A DNA stretch of 64,000 bases, from NCBI RefSeq assembly GCF_028551255.1, contig NZ_CP117029.1, forward strand, positions 558,001 through 622,000, in the 5' to 3' direction. The notes under the pieces are model-generated. The model made no database searches. It was not told where the DNA came from and saw only the letters and a program-made list of their open reading frames with translations. The translations under genes and the position numbers were made by a program. The first letter of the stretch is position 1. Each line of letters opens with the position of its first letter. Shown here piece by piece: positions 29,471-37,905 of the stretch. Origin of the DNA: Vibrio tubiashii. GTDB lineage: Bacteria > Pseudomonadota > Gammaproteobacteria > Enterobacterales > Vibrionaceae.

Positions 29471-31426
29471 ATGACGCTGACTTTTCTCAAGTCGCTGCAT
29501 CGTCTTCCTTCATCGATTTTATTTGTATCTTCGATGGTTTGCAGCGCAGGTTTTACCACATCCGTGGTGGCTTCTGATCTTCAACAACAGCGAGACTTAT
29601 ACGATCAAGCTCAGTCATTGCTTGATGACAAACAGGTTTCTCAGTACAAAAAATTACGTCCTCAGATAGCGAATTATCCTCTTACGCCTTACGTCGACTA
29701 CCGCAGCTTCTTGGTTGATATTGGCGATAAAACGCCTAGTGAAGTGGATCAGTTTATTACCACTCATCAATCTTTCCCTTTCTCGAATCGAATGCGGGCT
29801 CCTTACATCGATGCTTTGGCAAGGAAAGGAAAGTGGCGCACGCTGTTGGAGTTTCAAACTGAAGAGCCAAGAGGCGAAACGTATCGATGTTACTTCTACA
29901 ACGCTCACGCGCAGGCAGGAGACAAGCAAGTCGCATTTGCCGGGGCGGAAAAACTCTGGTTATCAGGGCACAGCATCGCCGATGCTTGTGATTCGCTTTT
30001 TGACGCTTGGGACAAGGCAGGACTCAAAACCGACCAGTTGGTCCTTGAACGTATGTTGTTGGCGTTTGAAGCTCGTAATGGCAGCTTGATGAACTATCTG
30101 AAAAAGCAGCTCAACTCGACTCAGGCAAAGCGCCAAGCCGATGAAATGAAAGCGCTGTTTAGTAAGCCTGAGTCGGTTCAGGCGTTTGCCAAAAAACACA
30201 AAGTCACTGAGTTTTACCAAACCCAAACCAAGCTCGCTTTTAAGAAGCTAGCACGCAAAGATGCCGAAATGGCGCAGCAGCAGTTCGATGGGGTGGTCAA
30301 GGGCCAATACTTCGACAAAGCCACGGCGCAGCACCTTGCTGACTATGTTTCGTTTCGTTTAATCAATACAGATTCAGAATCGTTGGCGAAGTGGCGTGAC
30401 AAGAAAATTACGACCTCTTCAAGTGTGCCTTTGATTGAGCGCCGTGTGCGCCTTGCGATTCAGTTTGCTGACTGGCAGGGGGTTGAAGGCTGGATAGAGC
30501 AGTTACCGCAAGATAAACAGCAGAGTTTACGTTGGCAATACTGGCTTGCGCGCAGTGAAATGGCGCAAGGTGAGAAGCAGCTTGGCCAGCAACGTTTAGA
30601 GGCCTTGATTGGGCAGCGTAATTTTTATAGCGTCGCGGCAGCGAAAGAGCTTAAGCGTTCGATTGAGTACCCTACGTCAGTGATTGCTCTCGACCAACAG
30701 CAGATAAAGCCTTATCGCAGTGAACTGATTCGAATTGAAGAGTTGATCGATCGCGATAAGATTGCTGCAGCTAAGAGTGAGTGGCGCTGGTTACTGAAGC
30801 GAGCCGACAAATCTCAAAAAGAGATGCTAGCGGCATTCGCTTCATTCAAAGGTTGGCACCATCTGACGGTGACTGCGAGCATCCAAGCTAAGATGTGGGA
30901 TAATCTTGAGATTCGTTTCCCGGTTGCGCATCGTTGGTGGTTTAACTTCTATGGTGATAAGCACAGCATTGACCCAATAACTCTGATGTCTCTGGCAAGA
31001 CAAGAGAGTGCGTTAGATATTGAAGCAAGATCGCCGGTTGGTGCGCGCGGCATCATGCAAATTATGCCGTCCACCGCTAAGTACACTGCCAAGAAATACA
31101 AGATTGATTATCAGGGCTACAAAGACCTTTACCAAGTGGGTAAGAACATAGAGATAGGTAGCCACTACTTGGATGGCTTACTCAAACGCTACGATAACAA
31201 TCGAATTTTCGCGTTAGCTGCGTATAATGCAGGGCCTCATCGAGTGAAAACTTGGCGTGAAAGAACGCAAGGAAAACTAGATGCTTATGCGTTTATTGAA
31301 GCAATTCCGTTTAAAGAAACTCGTGGATATGTACAAAATATCCTGATGTTTGAAACCTACTACCGTGAGGTGTTAGGTGTTGATGGCGCTTTCTTAAACC
31401 CGCATGAGCTGAACGCGAAATATTAG
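29471..31426 (+). CDS. slt: Soluble lytic murein transglycosylase Slt70
   Basis: This 651-residue periplasmic enzyme cleaves MurNAc-GlcNAc bonds to give 1,6-anhydroMurNAc products. A signal peptide ending near VVASD is followed by the alpha-superhelical U and L domains and a C-terminal SLT domain. The catalytic glutamate is E512 in LARQESALD, with GARGIMQIMPSTAK and AAYNAGPHRVKTW as the other SLT motifs. Its products feed NagZ, AnmK and MurQ encoded nearby. trpR follows 13 bp downstream, as in E. coli. Confidence 0.95.
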   Translation: MTLTFLKSLHRLPSSILFVSSMVCSAGFTTSVVASDLQQQRDLYDQAQSLLDDKQVSQYKKLRPQIANYPLTPYVDYRSFLVDIGDKTPSEVDQFITTHQSFPFSNRMRAPYIDALARKGKWRTLLEFQTEEPRGETYRCYFYNAHAQAGDKQVAFAGAEKLWLSGHSIADACDSLFDAWDKAGLKTDQLVLERMLLAFEARNGSLMNYLKKQLNSTQAKRQADEMKALFSKPESVQAFAKKHKVTEFYQTQTKLAFKKLARKDAEMAQQQFDGVVKGQYFDKATAQHLADYVSFRLINTDSESLAKWRDKKITTSSSVPLIERRVRLAIQFADWQGVEGWIEQLPQDKQQSLRWQYWLARSEMAQGEKQLGQQRLEALIGQRNFYSVAAAKELKRSIEYPTSVIALDQQQIKPYRSELIRIEELIDRDKIAAAKSEWRWLLKRADKSQKEMLAAFASFKGWHHLTVTASIQAKMWDNLEIRFPVAHRWWFNFYGDKHSIDPITLMSLARQESALDIEARSPVGARGIMQIMPSTAKYTAKKYKIDYQGYKDLYQVGKNIEIGSHYLDGLLKRYDNNRIFALAAYNAGPHRVKTWRERTQGKLDAYAFIEAIPFKETRGYVQNILMFETYYREVLGVDGAFLNPHELNAKY

Positions 31427-31439
31427 CGAGCACCAGTAG

Positions 31440-31736
31440 ATGTCTTTAGAACCTGAATATAAAGAGTGGCAACAGATACTAGATCTGATTGAACATAGCA
31501 CAGAGTCACAGCAACATCAGATGTTGTTGACCATGTTATTGACACCAGATGAGCGTGAAGCTCTTGTTGCGCGCGTCAATATTTTTCGGGAGTTGCTCAA
31601 AGGAGAAATGTCGCAGCGGCAGATCAGCCAGATGCTTGGGGTGGGCATTGCAACGATCACCCGTGGTTCTAACGAGCTAAAATCAAAGAGTGAAGACGAA
31701 AAGCAGCAAATCGCCGCTTTACTCGAAAACAAATAA
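31440..31736 (+). CDS. trpR: Trp operon repressor homologue
   Basis: This is a 98-residue all-helical TrpR-family repressor. The helix-turn-helix is MSQRQISQMLGVGIATITRGSNELKS (about 65-90), close to the E. coli sequence. With bound tryptophan it represses trp and aro promoters. It follows slt closely and shares its transcript. Its stop codon lies inside the stem of the downstream terminator. Confidence 0.95.
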   Translation: MSLEPEYKEWQQILDLIEHSTESQQHQMLLTMLLTPDEREALVARVNIFRELLKGEMSQRQISQMLGVGIATITRGSNELKSKSEDEKQQIAALLENK

Positions 31737-31762
31737 GGATGCCTCGGCATCCTTATTTTTTT
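31732..31762. terminator. Bidirectional terminator overlapping the trpR stop codon
   Basis: AATAAGGATGCC and GGCATCCTTATT form a long stem, followed by TTTTTTT on the plus strand and reading into AAATAA-type sequence on the other side. The trpR TAA at 31734-31736 is part of the stem. It separates convergent trpR and yjjX. Confidence 0.88.
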
Positions 31763-31770
31763 AAAACATA

Positions 31771-32304
31771 TTATAAATTAGCAGGGAAATGCTCTGGGTT
31801 AGCAAATGGAATCAAGGCCAATATTAATGCTTGATGATACACCGAACTGCGGGTGAGCAAGTCATGAGTGAGTAAGCTTATTGCGCCACCTTTCTGTTTG
31901 ATATTCTCTGTACCGAAGACTTCATCCATGACATCACCAAGTTCATTGGCGTGTTGAAGCTTTTCAATCACAACCGGTGGCAACATTAAACTGGCTGAGC
32001 GGGACTCACCGCGCTGGGTTTGTGATTCCACCACCATCCAAGCAAAAGTAACAGAACCGTCGATGCCTGCCTCTAAGCCAACATAATAGTCAGCATCGGC
32101 ACGTTCAGCTTTTGCATTGACTACACGGTTAAGTGCGCCAGTATGTGTTTCTTGATTGGACATTGGCTGATCTGCGACGCCGCTATCAACACTTACGCCA
32201 GAAAAATTGAATGCTTGCTTGGGGAATGTAGCTTCAAATGCACTCTTTACCGCATTGATTTTGGCGGGATTAAGCGAAGCTACAATAACCGTCTTCACCG
32301 ACAT
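31771..32304 (-). CDS. yjjX: Inosine/xanthosine triphosphatase YjjX
   Basis: This 177-residue house-cleaning NTPase of the Maf/HAM1-like fold hydrolyses ITP and XTP. VIVASLNPAKINAVKSAF at the N-terminus, YYVGLEAGID and GDVMDEVFGTENIKQKGGAI are family signatures. The last 35 bp of mbaA overlap its start, so the two are probably co-transcribed. The slt-trpR-yjjX order is shared with E. coli. Confidence 0.93.
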   Translation of the reverse strand: MSVKTVIVASLNPAKINAVKSAFEATFPKQAFNFSGVSVDSGVADQPMSNQETHTGALNRVVNAKAERADADYYVGLEAGIDGSVTFAWMVVESQTQRGESRSASLMLPPVVIEKLQHANELGDVMDEVFGTENIKQKGGAISLLTHDLLTRSSVYHQALILALIPFANPEHFPANL

Positions 32305-34615
32305 TGAGATTTCCTTTCGGGTCTATATGGACAAAACTTAACTGCGAAAGTGACAGTGGTGGCGATAGATGATAACCCTGCATGTAATCACACTTGTTAT
32401 CCGCTAACCAGCGATGCATCTCTTCTGACTCGATCCCTTCCGCGGTCACCATCATAGATTGCGAGTGACAAAGGTCAACCAAAGGTTTTACCACCTGATG
32501 ATTATTAGTTTTGATTAGAGTTTCTAAGAACTCGCGATCAAATTTAATCTTCTGTACCGGGTATTCGACCAACTGAGTGATTGAGGTGTAACCTGAACCA
32601 AAATCATCAATGGTTAACTTAAAGCCCATCTGTGCTAACTCATGAAGGAGTAGGTAGCTTTGTGAATCTGAAGCAAAAGTTTCGGTGATCTCGAAATCGA
32701 TTAAGTGCGGTTGCACGGGATATAGCTCCATCAAACTTTGAATATCAGCCGCTAGTTGTAAAGAATCCAGTTCTGCTGATGACAAGTTAATCGATAGCTG
32801 AATAGGACTCTCAAAGCAACTCTGTAGCTGTTGGAAGTCGATAAAAGCTTGCTTGATGACCCAACGGTCAATGGTGCCAAATAGACCAATTTGCTCTGAA
32901 ATAGGGATAAACTCGCTTGGAGTGACTTTGCCTAATTTTGGTGAGTCCCAACGCAACAGAGCCTCGACACCTTTGATGACCTTGCCGTCGCGGTCGTAAT
33001 AAGGTTGATAGAGCAGGGTAAACTCATTCTCTAGATCGCCTTTACGCAGTGCGCGCTCTACTTGAGTTCGTCGACGTACAATTTCATCGAGCTCTTTTGA
33101 ATAATGAGCAATTTGATTTTTACCCGCGCGCTTAGCTTGATACATGGCGGTATCAGCATGAGAGAGCAACTTGGCTAAATCCATTCCATCTTCTGGGTAA
33201 GAGGCAATACCAATACTGGCGGTAATCGGGAAACTCCCAATGGATGCGTTGGTATGATTTTGAATAGGATCTAACACCGCTTGAGCTAATGTGTCAGCAA
33301 AGGTGCCCGCTTTGTTGGCGGCAATAAAAATAGCGAACTCATCCCCAGATAATCGTGATGCTAGTGACTTAATACCATATTTTTTCTCGCTCTCTCCACT
33401 GAGTTTCTTGATGTGTTCAGCGAAGTTGACCAGTAAAGAGTCACCGACATGATGACCATACTTATCATTGACATACTTAAAGTTGTCTAGGTCGATGTAA
33501 AGAATCCAAGCGTGGCTGTAGTTAAACTTGTTAGCCAAGATTCGTTCCACATAGACTTGGAATTGATAGCGATTTGCCAGTTGGGTGAGGTGGTCATTCT
33601 CTGCCATCGCTTTGGTTTTTTGATAGCTAGAGTTGAGCTCCTTATACATGTCATAGAAACGGGCAGATAAACGACCTATTTCATTGTCACTCTCTAAGCG
33701 TTCGATGTTAGAGCGCTTTCGTTGTTCCACCTCTCTTAACTGGCGATCAAGGTGGGTAATAGGTTGAATGACATGACGATAAAGCAATACCAAAAGAATT
33801 AGTACCGTAATCAATGACGAAACGCCAAATGAGAGCATTAGTCGTTGTTCAATCTTGGCGAGTTTCTCTGTCGTAAGATACTGAGCTGGATCTAATACGG
33901 CATACAGGCCAGACTTTAGCTCGACTGATTGGGTAAGCCCGGATTTGATGATCGGTTCTTCAGAGAAAAAGATGCTGCTGTCATTGTCAAACTCAAGGAT
34001 ATGCTTGAGTTGATCGAACTTTTCTAGCGACAGCGACACCACAATAAAGAACACTTGATCCTTATTGTAGCTAAGTGGCGACACGAGCGTGTTGTTGTCC
34101 AGCACGTCGTAGCGAATCAAGATACTTTGCCCCTGATAGCTTTTAGCAAACCCCGTGTGGCTCATCTGCCCGGTTGTTTCATAGGTTTGCTGCACGTAGT
34201 GACGTACATTCTCATCTAACGCGGAAAAAGGGTCGTTTTGGTTATCGGCGTAAAAGCGTACTCTGTGCTGGCTATCGACAATAGCAACAGCGATATCATC
34301 CTGTTTATTCGGTTGCAGGTTTTCGATGGTGGTCTGCAGGTTTTCAATCAGTTTCATCTCTCGATAAGGGTTCTCTGGCTGTCCAAAATAGTGACGAATA
34401 ATGTCACTTTTGGTTAGGGTCAGAGAGTAGCTGTTGATCAGCGCCATAGACTGACGAAAATGACCAGCTAGCTTTTCCATTGAGAGTTGAAGATAACTTT
34501 GCTCGCGCTTTATTAAGGCGTCTTTTTGATTGAAGTAAATGCTATAACTAGAGACAGCAGCACTTAACAAAATGACAGGCGCAACGAGTAATAAAACTCT
34601 AGTGTTTAGCTTCAT
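32270..34615 (-). CDS. mbaA: MbaA, GGDEF-EAL c-di-GMP enzyme of the norspermidine pathway
   Basis: This 781-residue inner-membrane protein has two membrane segments (about 7-28 and 262-280) enclosing a periplasmic sensor, then a HAMP-like linker, a GGDEF domain with SGDEF at 423-427 and an EAL domain with E551-A-L. DDFGSGY and EGIESEE of active phosphodiesterases are present. In V. cholerae, MbaA receives the signal of periplasmic NspS and controls biofilm formation. Its start overlaps the end of nspS by 17 bp and its end overlaps yjjX by 35 bp. Confidence 0.93.
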   Translation of the reverse strand: MKLNTRVLLLVAPVILLSAAVSSYSIYFNQKDALIKREQSYLQLSMEKLAGHFRQSMALINSYSLTLTKSDIIRHYFGQPENPYREMKLIENLQTTIENLQPNKQDDIAVAIVDSQHRVRFYADNQNDPFSALDENVRHYVQQTYETTGQMSHTGFAKSYQGQSILIRYDVLDNNTLVSPLSYNKDQVFFIVVSLSLEKFDQLKHILEFDNDSSIFFSEEPIIKSGLTQSVELKSGLYAVLDPAQYLTTEKLAKIEQRLMLSFGVSSLITVLILLVLLYRHVIQPITHLDRQLREVEQRKRSNIERLESDNEIGRLSARFYDMYKELNSSYQKTKAMAENDHLTQLANRYQFQVYVERILANKFNYSHAWILYIDLDNFKYVNDKYGHHVGDSLLVNFAEHIKKLSGESEKKYGIKSLASRLSGDEFAIFIAANKAGTFADTLAQAVLDPIQNHTNASIGSFPITASIGIASYPEDGMDLAKLLSHADTAMYQAKRAGKNQIAHYSKELDEIVRRRTQVERALRKGDLENEFTLLYQPYYDRDGKVIKGVEALLRWDSPKLGKVTPSEFIPISEQIGLFGTIDRWVIKQAFIDFQQLQSCFESPIQLSINLSSAELDSLQLAADIQSLMELYPVQPHLIDFEITETFASDSQSYLLLHELAQMGFKLTIDDFGSGYTSITQLVEYPVQKIKFDREFLETLIKTNNHQVVKPLVDLCHSQSMMVTAEGIESEEMHRWLADNKCDYMQGYHLSPPLSLSQLSFVHIDPKGNLNVGEDGYCSFA

Positions 34616-35639
34616 GACGTTTAAGTATTTGGTTAATTATTTTTGCCCGTAGGCTTATATTCTCAGCAGAGAGTTCGCTATCTATACGTGCGTTTTTTAG
34701 TCTTTCTGCTGGTGGAAATAATGATGCATCATTTAAGTACCATTCGGGCAGTAGTTTCGTCGCACTTAAATTCGGAGTAGCGGCTTTGATATCCATTGCA
34801 TTTGTTGCAGCCACTTTGGGAGACATGAGGTATTCGAGAAATGCGATAGCCTGTTGTTTTTTCTCTGAATGACTGGTTACGGCTAAGCAATCTACCCACA
34901 AGAACAGCTCTCCTTCAGGAATGACATAATCCCACTTATCTTGTTTGAAGGTTCGATTCAAAGAGTATTGGTCACCACTGTAGGCGAGGGTCATTTGCAT
35001 TTGATGAACATTTGCCTGACTGCGCACATAGCTCAAAATGTACTCGTACGTGAGAACTTTTTCGCTAAATGCCATCATTGCCGGATACGCCGTTTGTAAC
35101 TGTTTCGGGTCTTCTGTCGTCGGCGCAATTCCTAGGCTGTACAAGACGGGCAAAAAACTTTCCACGCTGTCGTTGATCATCCCAATCTTGCCAATCAGTT
35201 CCTCAGGCGGGTTTACGAACTCTTGCCACGTAGTGGGTGGCTGTTCGATGTTATCTTTGCGATATGCAATACCTACCGTTCCCCAAAAATAAGGGACCGC
35301 ATAAGGGCCGCATGCTTGGTTCCATTTGGGGTCGTTGTTTGCGCGGTTTTTAAGACCCGATAACTCCTCGAAGGCACCTAAGCGACCATAGATTTGCGCA
35401 GAAACATTATCTAAAACAACGACATCAAAAGGCAGCTGGATGCTCTTCATCATCAGTAAACTGCGCTCATCATCATTATCGAAGTGCGACAAGGTGAGTG
35501 GGGCACCAGATTTTTGCTCCCAATCTGAATGGACATTAGGTGAGAGCGTGTCTTCCCACATATAGACATTCAGTGCTGATTCTTGAGCGATAACGGAGGC
35601 GTTAAAAAGGGCGAGTAAAGATAAGAACGAAGCTCTCAT
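34599..35639 (-). CDS. nspS: NspS, periplasmic norspermidine-binding protein
   Basis: This 346-residue protein has a short signal peptide (cleavage near VIAQES) and a PotD/PotF-like solute-binding fold that begins LNVYMWEDTLSPNV. In V. cholerae NspS senses norspermidine and spermidine and signals through MbaA instead of feeding a transporter. No ABC permease genes are present here, and mbaA follows directly with overlap, which supports the sensory role. Confidence 0.93.
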   Translation of the reverse strand: MRASFLSLLALFNASVIAQESALNVYMWEDTLSPNVHSDWEQKSGAPLTLSHFDNDDERSLLMMKSIQLPFDVVVLDNVSAQIYGRLGAFEELSGLKNRANNDPKWNQACGPYAVPYFWGTVGIAYRKDNIEQPPTTWQEFVNPPEELIGKIGMINDSVESFLPVLYSLGIAPTTEDPKQLQTAYPAMMAFSEKVLTYEYILSYVRSQANVHQMQMTLAYSGDQYSLNRTFKQDKWDYVIPEGELFLWVDCLAVTSHSEKKQQAIAFLEYLMSPKVAATNAMDIKAATPNLSATKLLPEWYLNDASLFPPAERLKNARIDSELSAENISLRAKIINQILKRHEAKH

Positions 35640-35808
35640 ACTGACTAGGTAATACCTTATTAGATAAATCAGACGTGTACTGCTTATCAGAGTCAGTTGG
35701 TAAGGGCTGACACAACACTAATATGCAACTAAATATCCTGTGATATTAAGAATATTAATAAATTGTGTCAGCTACTAAGTGGTATTTATTTGAGCTATGT
35801 AGATATAT

Positions 35809-36987
35809 TTATTGCAGTTTTACTTGAGTCGGTTTCACATTTTCACTCGGATAGCAGCCGAGGACTTTCAGGTGTTTTGTGATCTTAGTGAGCTCGTTAA
35901 GTGCTTGCTGCATCGCTTGAGAATCAAGGTGTGCTTCAAGGTCAACGTAAAACATCTCTTCCCAAGGGTTGCCCATAATAGGACGCGACTCTAGCTTGGT
36001 CATATTGATGCCGTAGCGCTGCAGAACCAATAGAGTTTCAACCAGTGAACCTGCCTCTTGTGACGTCGACATGATCAAGGTTGTTTTCGCTGGAATTTGA
36101 GCCGATACCTCGACTGGCTTACGTGCGACGATAATAAAGCGCGTATGGTTTTCTGTTTGATTGGCGATGTTGCCTTGAATCGGCTGCAAGCCATACAGTT
36201 TTCCACTTGATGCATTACCGATTGCTGCAACGTCCGAGCGATTCATCTCTTTAACTTTACGCATTGCATCTGCGGTACTGGCGCAAGACTCTAGTTTAAC
36301 GCCGTCTAGTTTGCTTAAAAACTCGCTACATTGAGCATGGGGTTGAGGGTGTGAGTAAAGGGTTTTTATCTCTTCTAAACGTAACTCTGACGTAGCAACT
36401 AAGCAGTGCTCAATTGGTAAGGTCAGTTCACCGACGATGTAGAGAGTGGTGTGTTGGAGAAGGTCATACACCTCATTGATTGAGCCTGAGCTGGTATTTT
36501 CAATCGGTAACACGCCATAGTCTGCGTGGCCTGATTCCACAGTGTGTGTCACTTCTCTGAAGTGTTCGCAGTTCAGCTCAATCAGTTCTGTGTTCTTGCG
36601 GCTGAAGTACTCTCGGCTTGCAAGGTGGGAGTATGAGCCTTTTGAACCGAGGAAAGCGACGCGAGCGAGTGGCTTGCGGCTCAATTCAGGGTTCGCCAAG
36701 TTTTGTAGGTATGACTGTTGAAGGAGGACTGAGTCTTCAATAATAGTATGGAAAAGTTTGGTGATGTACTGAGCATCAAGCTGGTACTTGTGGTGACCAT
36801 TGTTGATTAGCTTAACCAATAGTTGCTGTTCACGATCGGCATCGCGAACAGGTTTTGAGGTTTGTACTTTGCTTTTTGCTACTTCAATACTCATTTGGCG
36901 ACGCTCAGACAGGAGCTGGAGCAGTTGGTCGTCCAGTTCGTTTAAACGCAGTCGTATTTCATCAAGTGAGTATTTTTGGTCAGTCAT
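35809..36987 (-). CDS. pheA: Bifunctional chorismate mutase / prephenate dehydratase (P-protein)
   Basis: PheA (392 residues) makes phenylpyruvate from chorismate. It consists of an N-terminal chorismate mutase (SLDEIRLRLNELDDQLLQLLSERRQMS), a central prephenate dehydratase domain (VAFLGSKGSYSHLASREYF, GVLPIENTSSGSINEVYDLL) and a C-terminal ACT domain with ESRPIMGNPWEEMFYVD for Phe feedback. AAGGAATACCAGG precedes the ATG. It is preceded by a leader peptide and an attenuator. Confidence 0.97.
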   Translation of the reverse strand: MTDQKYSLDEIRLRLNELDDQLLQLLSERRQMSIEVAKSKVQTSKPVRDADREQQLLVKLINNGHHKYQLDAQYITKLFHTIIEDSVLLQQSYLQNLANPELSRKPLARVAFLGSKGSYSHLASREYFSRKNTELIELNCEHFREVTHTVESGHADYGVLPIENTSSGSINEVYDLLQHTTLYIVGELTLPIEHCLVATSELRLEEIKTLYSHPQPHAQCSEFLSKLDGVKLESCASTADAMRKVKEMNRSDVAAIGNASSGKLYGLQPIQGNIANQTENHTRFIIVARKPVEVSAQIPAKTTLIMSTSQEAGSLVETLLVLQRYGINMTKLESRPIMGNPWEEMFYVDLEAHLDSQAMQQALNELTKITKHLKVLGCYPSENVKPTQVKLQ

Positions 36988-37002
36988 CCTGGTATTCCTT
37001 AT

Positions 37003-37029
37003 AAAAAAAGCCTCCCTTTGGGAGGCTTT
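37003..37029 (-). terminator. pheA attenuator (intrinsic terminator)
   Basis: On the minus strand AAAGCCTCCC, loop AAA and GGGAGGCTTT are followed by a T-run, 16 bp before the pheA start. GGAGGCT at 37071-37065 can instead pair with the 5' arm of this stem (AGCCTCC, 37027-37021), giving the alternative antiterminator. Confidence 0.9.
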
Positions 37030-37075
37030 CTGTTCGTTTTTGACTTATCTTTCGAAAACGCGAGAGCCTCCAAGC

Positions 37076-37123
37076 TTAGTGGAGAAAAAAGAAGTCAAAA
37101 AAGAACAGAGTGGTTTGGTGCAT
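37076..37123 (-). CDS. pheL: PheL leader peptide
   Basis: This is a 15-codon reading frame on the minus strand, MHQTTLFFFDFFFLH, with six Phe codons in two runs of three. It lies between a good promoter and the attenuator, exactly as a Phe-sensing leader should. E. coli PheL is likewise 15 residues and Phe-rich. Ribosome stalling in the Phe codons would favour the antiterminator pairing. Confidence 0.92.
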   Translation of the reverse strand: MHQTTLFFFDFFFLH

Positions 37124-37153
37124 AATAATCAACTAAGTAGTGAACCCTTGAAC

Positions 37154-37182
37154 ACAATAAGCAACACGCTATAGGGCGTCAA
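37154..37182 (-). promoter_or_regulatory. pheL-pheA promoter
   Basis: TTGACG (37182-37177) and TATTGT (37159-37154) are separated by 17 bp on the minus strand, about 30 bp before pheL. The -35 box begins just after the raiA terminator. Confidence 0.8.
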
Positions 37183-37184
37183 GC

Positions 37185-37214
37185 AAAAAAATAGCGCCAA
37201 TCGGCGCTATTTTT
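37185..37214. terminator. Terminator after raiA
   Basis: ATAGCGCC and GGCGCTAT pair around AATC, with A's on the left and T's on the right. It ends raiA transcripts before the pheL promoter. Confidence 0.9.
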
Positions 37215-37234
37215 ACAATCCTCTAGATTTGGCT

Positions 37235-37561
37235 TTATTCTACTTCTTCCTCAAGCTCTGGCTTCTCAGTACGGCGTGCTTCTGGCTTGTGGCGTAGTTT
37301 GTTTAGCTGACGTTCTAGTTTCTGTTCTACCTCGTTAACGGCAGCGTATAAATCTTCGTGAGTGGCGGACGCAATAAGCTGTCCTTTAGGTACGGTGATT
37401 ACAGCTTCAAATTTCTTCTGTTTGTTTGGCTCCTCGCTGAAGCTTGCCTGACAACCGATAATGTCTACTTGCCACTTTTCTAACTTTTTAAATTTGCTCT
37501 CAATGTGATTGCGGATTGCAGAGGTGATGTCGATATTTTTACCAGTGATGTTTACTTTCAT
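37235..37561 (-). CDS. raiA: Ribosome-associated inhibitor RaiA (YfiA/HPF family)
   Basis: This 108-residue protein begins MKVNITGKNIDIT; AGAGGAAAAC precedes the ATG at 37561, so the seven extra residues of the longer frame are rejected. The short HPF/YfiA fold (1-95) is followed by an acidic tail. It binds the ribosomal decoding region in stationary phase or stress and blocks translation. In E. coli raiA also precedes pheL-pheA. A near-perfect CRP site lies upstream. Confidence 0.95.
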   Translation of the reverse strand: MKVNITGKNIDITSAIRNHIESKFKKLEKWQVDIIGCQASFSEEPNKQKKFEAVITVPKGQLIASATHEDLYAAVNEVEQKLERQLNKLRHKPEARRTEKPELEEEVE

Positions 37562-37600
37562 AGATGTTTTCCTCTGTGTCATCCCTCATGGGTTAACTCC

Positions 37601-37643
37601 AGATTACTTATCCAAGGCTAAAAAGAAGTGATCTAGATCACCT
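37601..37643 (-). promoter_or_regulatory. Class II CRP-dependent promoter of raiA
   Basis: GTGATCTAGATCAC (37629-37642) is a perfect palindrome and identical to the core of the CRP consensus. On the minus strand a -10-like TAATCT lies at 37606-37601. With the transcript start at about 37594, the CRP centre falls at -41.5, the classical class II position. Confidence 0.8.
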
Positions 37644-37905
37644 TTTGGTGGGTGGTTTTAGGCGTTGAAACTAAACGTGATCTATCTCAAATACTAGCTT
37701 GATTGTGAGTCGAAAAAGCTTGTGTCACGAGAAAATCTCATTAGATTGGGAGAGGTAACTCGCTAAAATTCAACTGTTTTTTAGGGACTTCCTACGACCT
37801 AATAAAAACACTTGATTGCGAATTAACCAGCTACAAAATGTGAATTAAATTCCATTTTCTTATCCGCTCTCGTTTCTGTCTCTTTGCTGTTCGCTTGCCA
37901 CCTTG
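37644..37905. other. Intergenic stretch with no recognised feature
   Basis: This is AT-rich non-coding DNA between raiA's promoter and the 3' end of the MltF-like gene. I see no convincing open frame, stable terminator or repeat in it. Confidence 0.6.
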
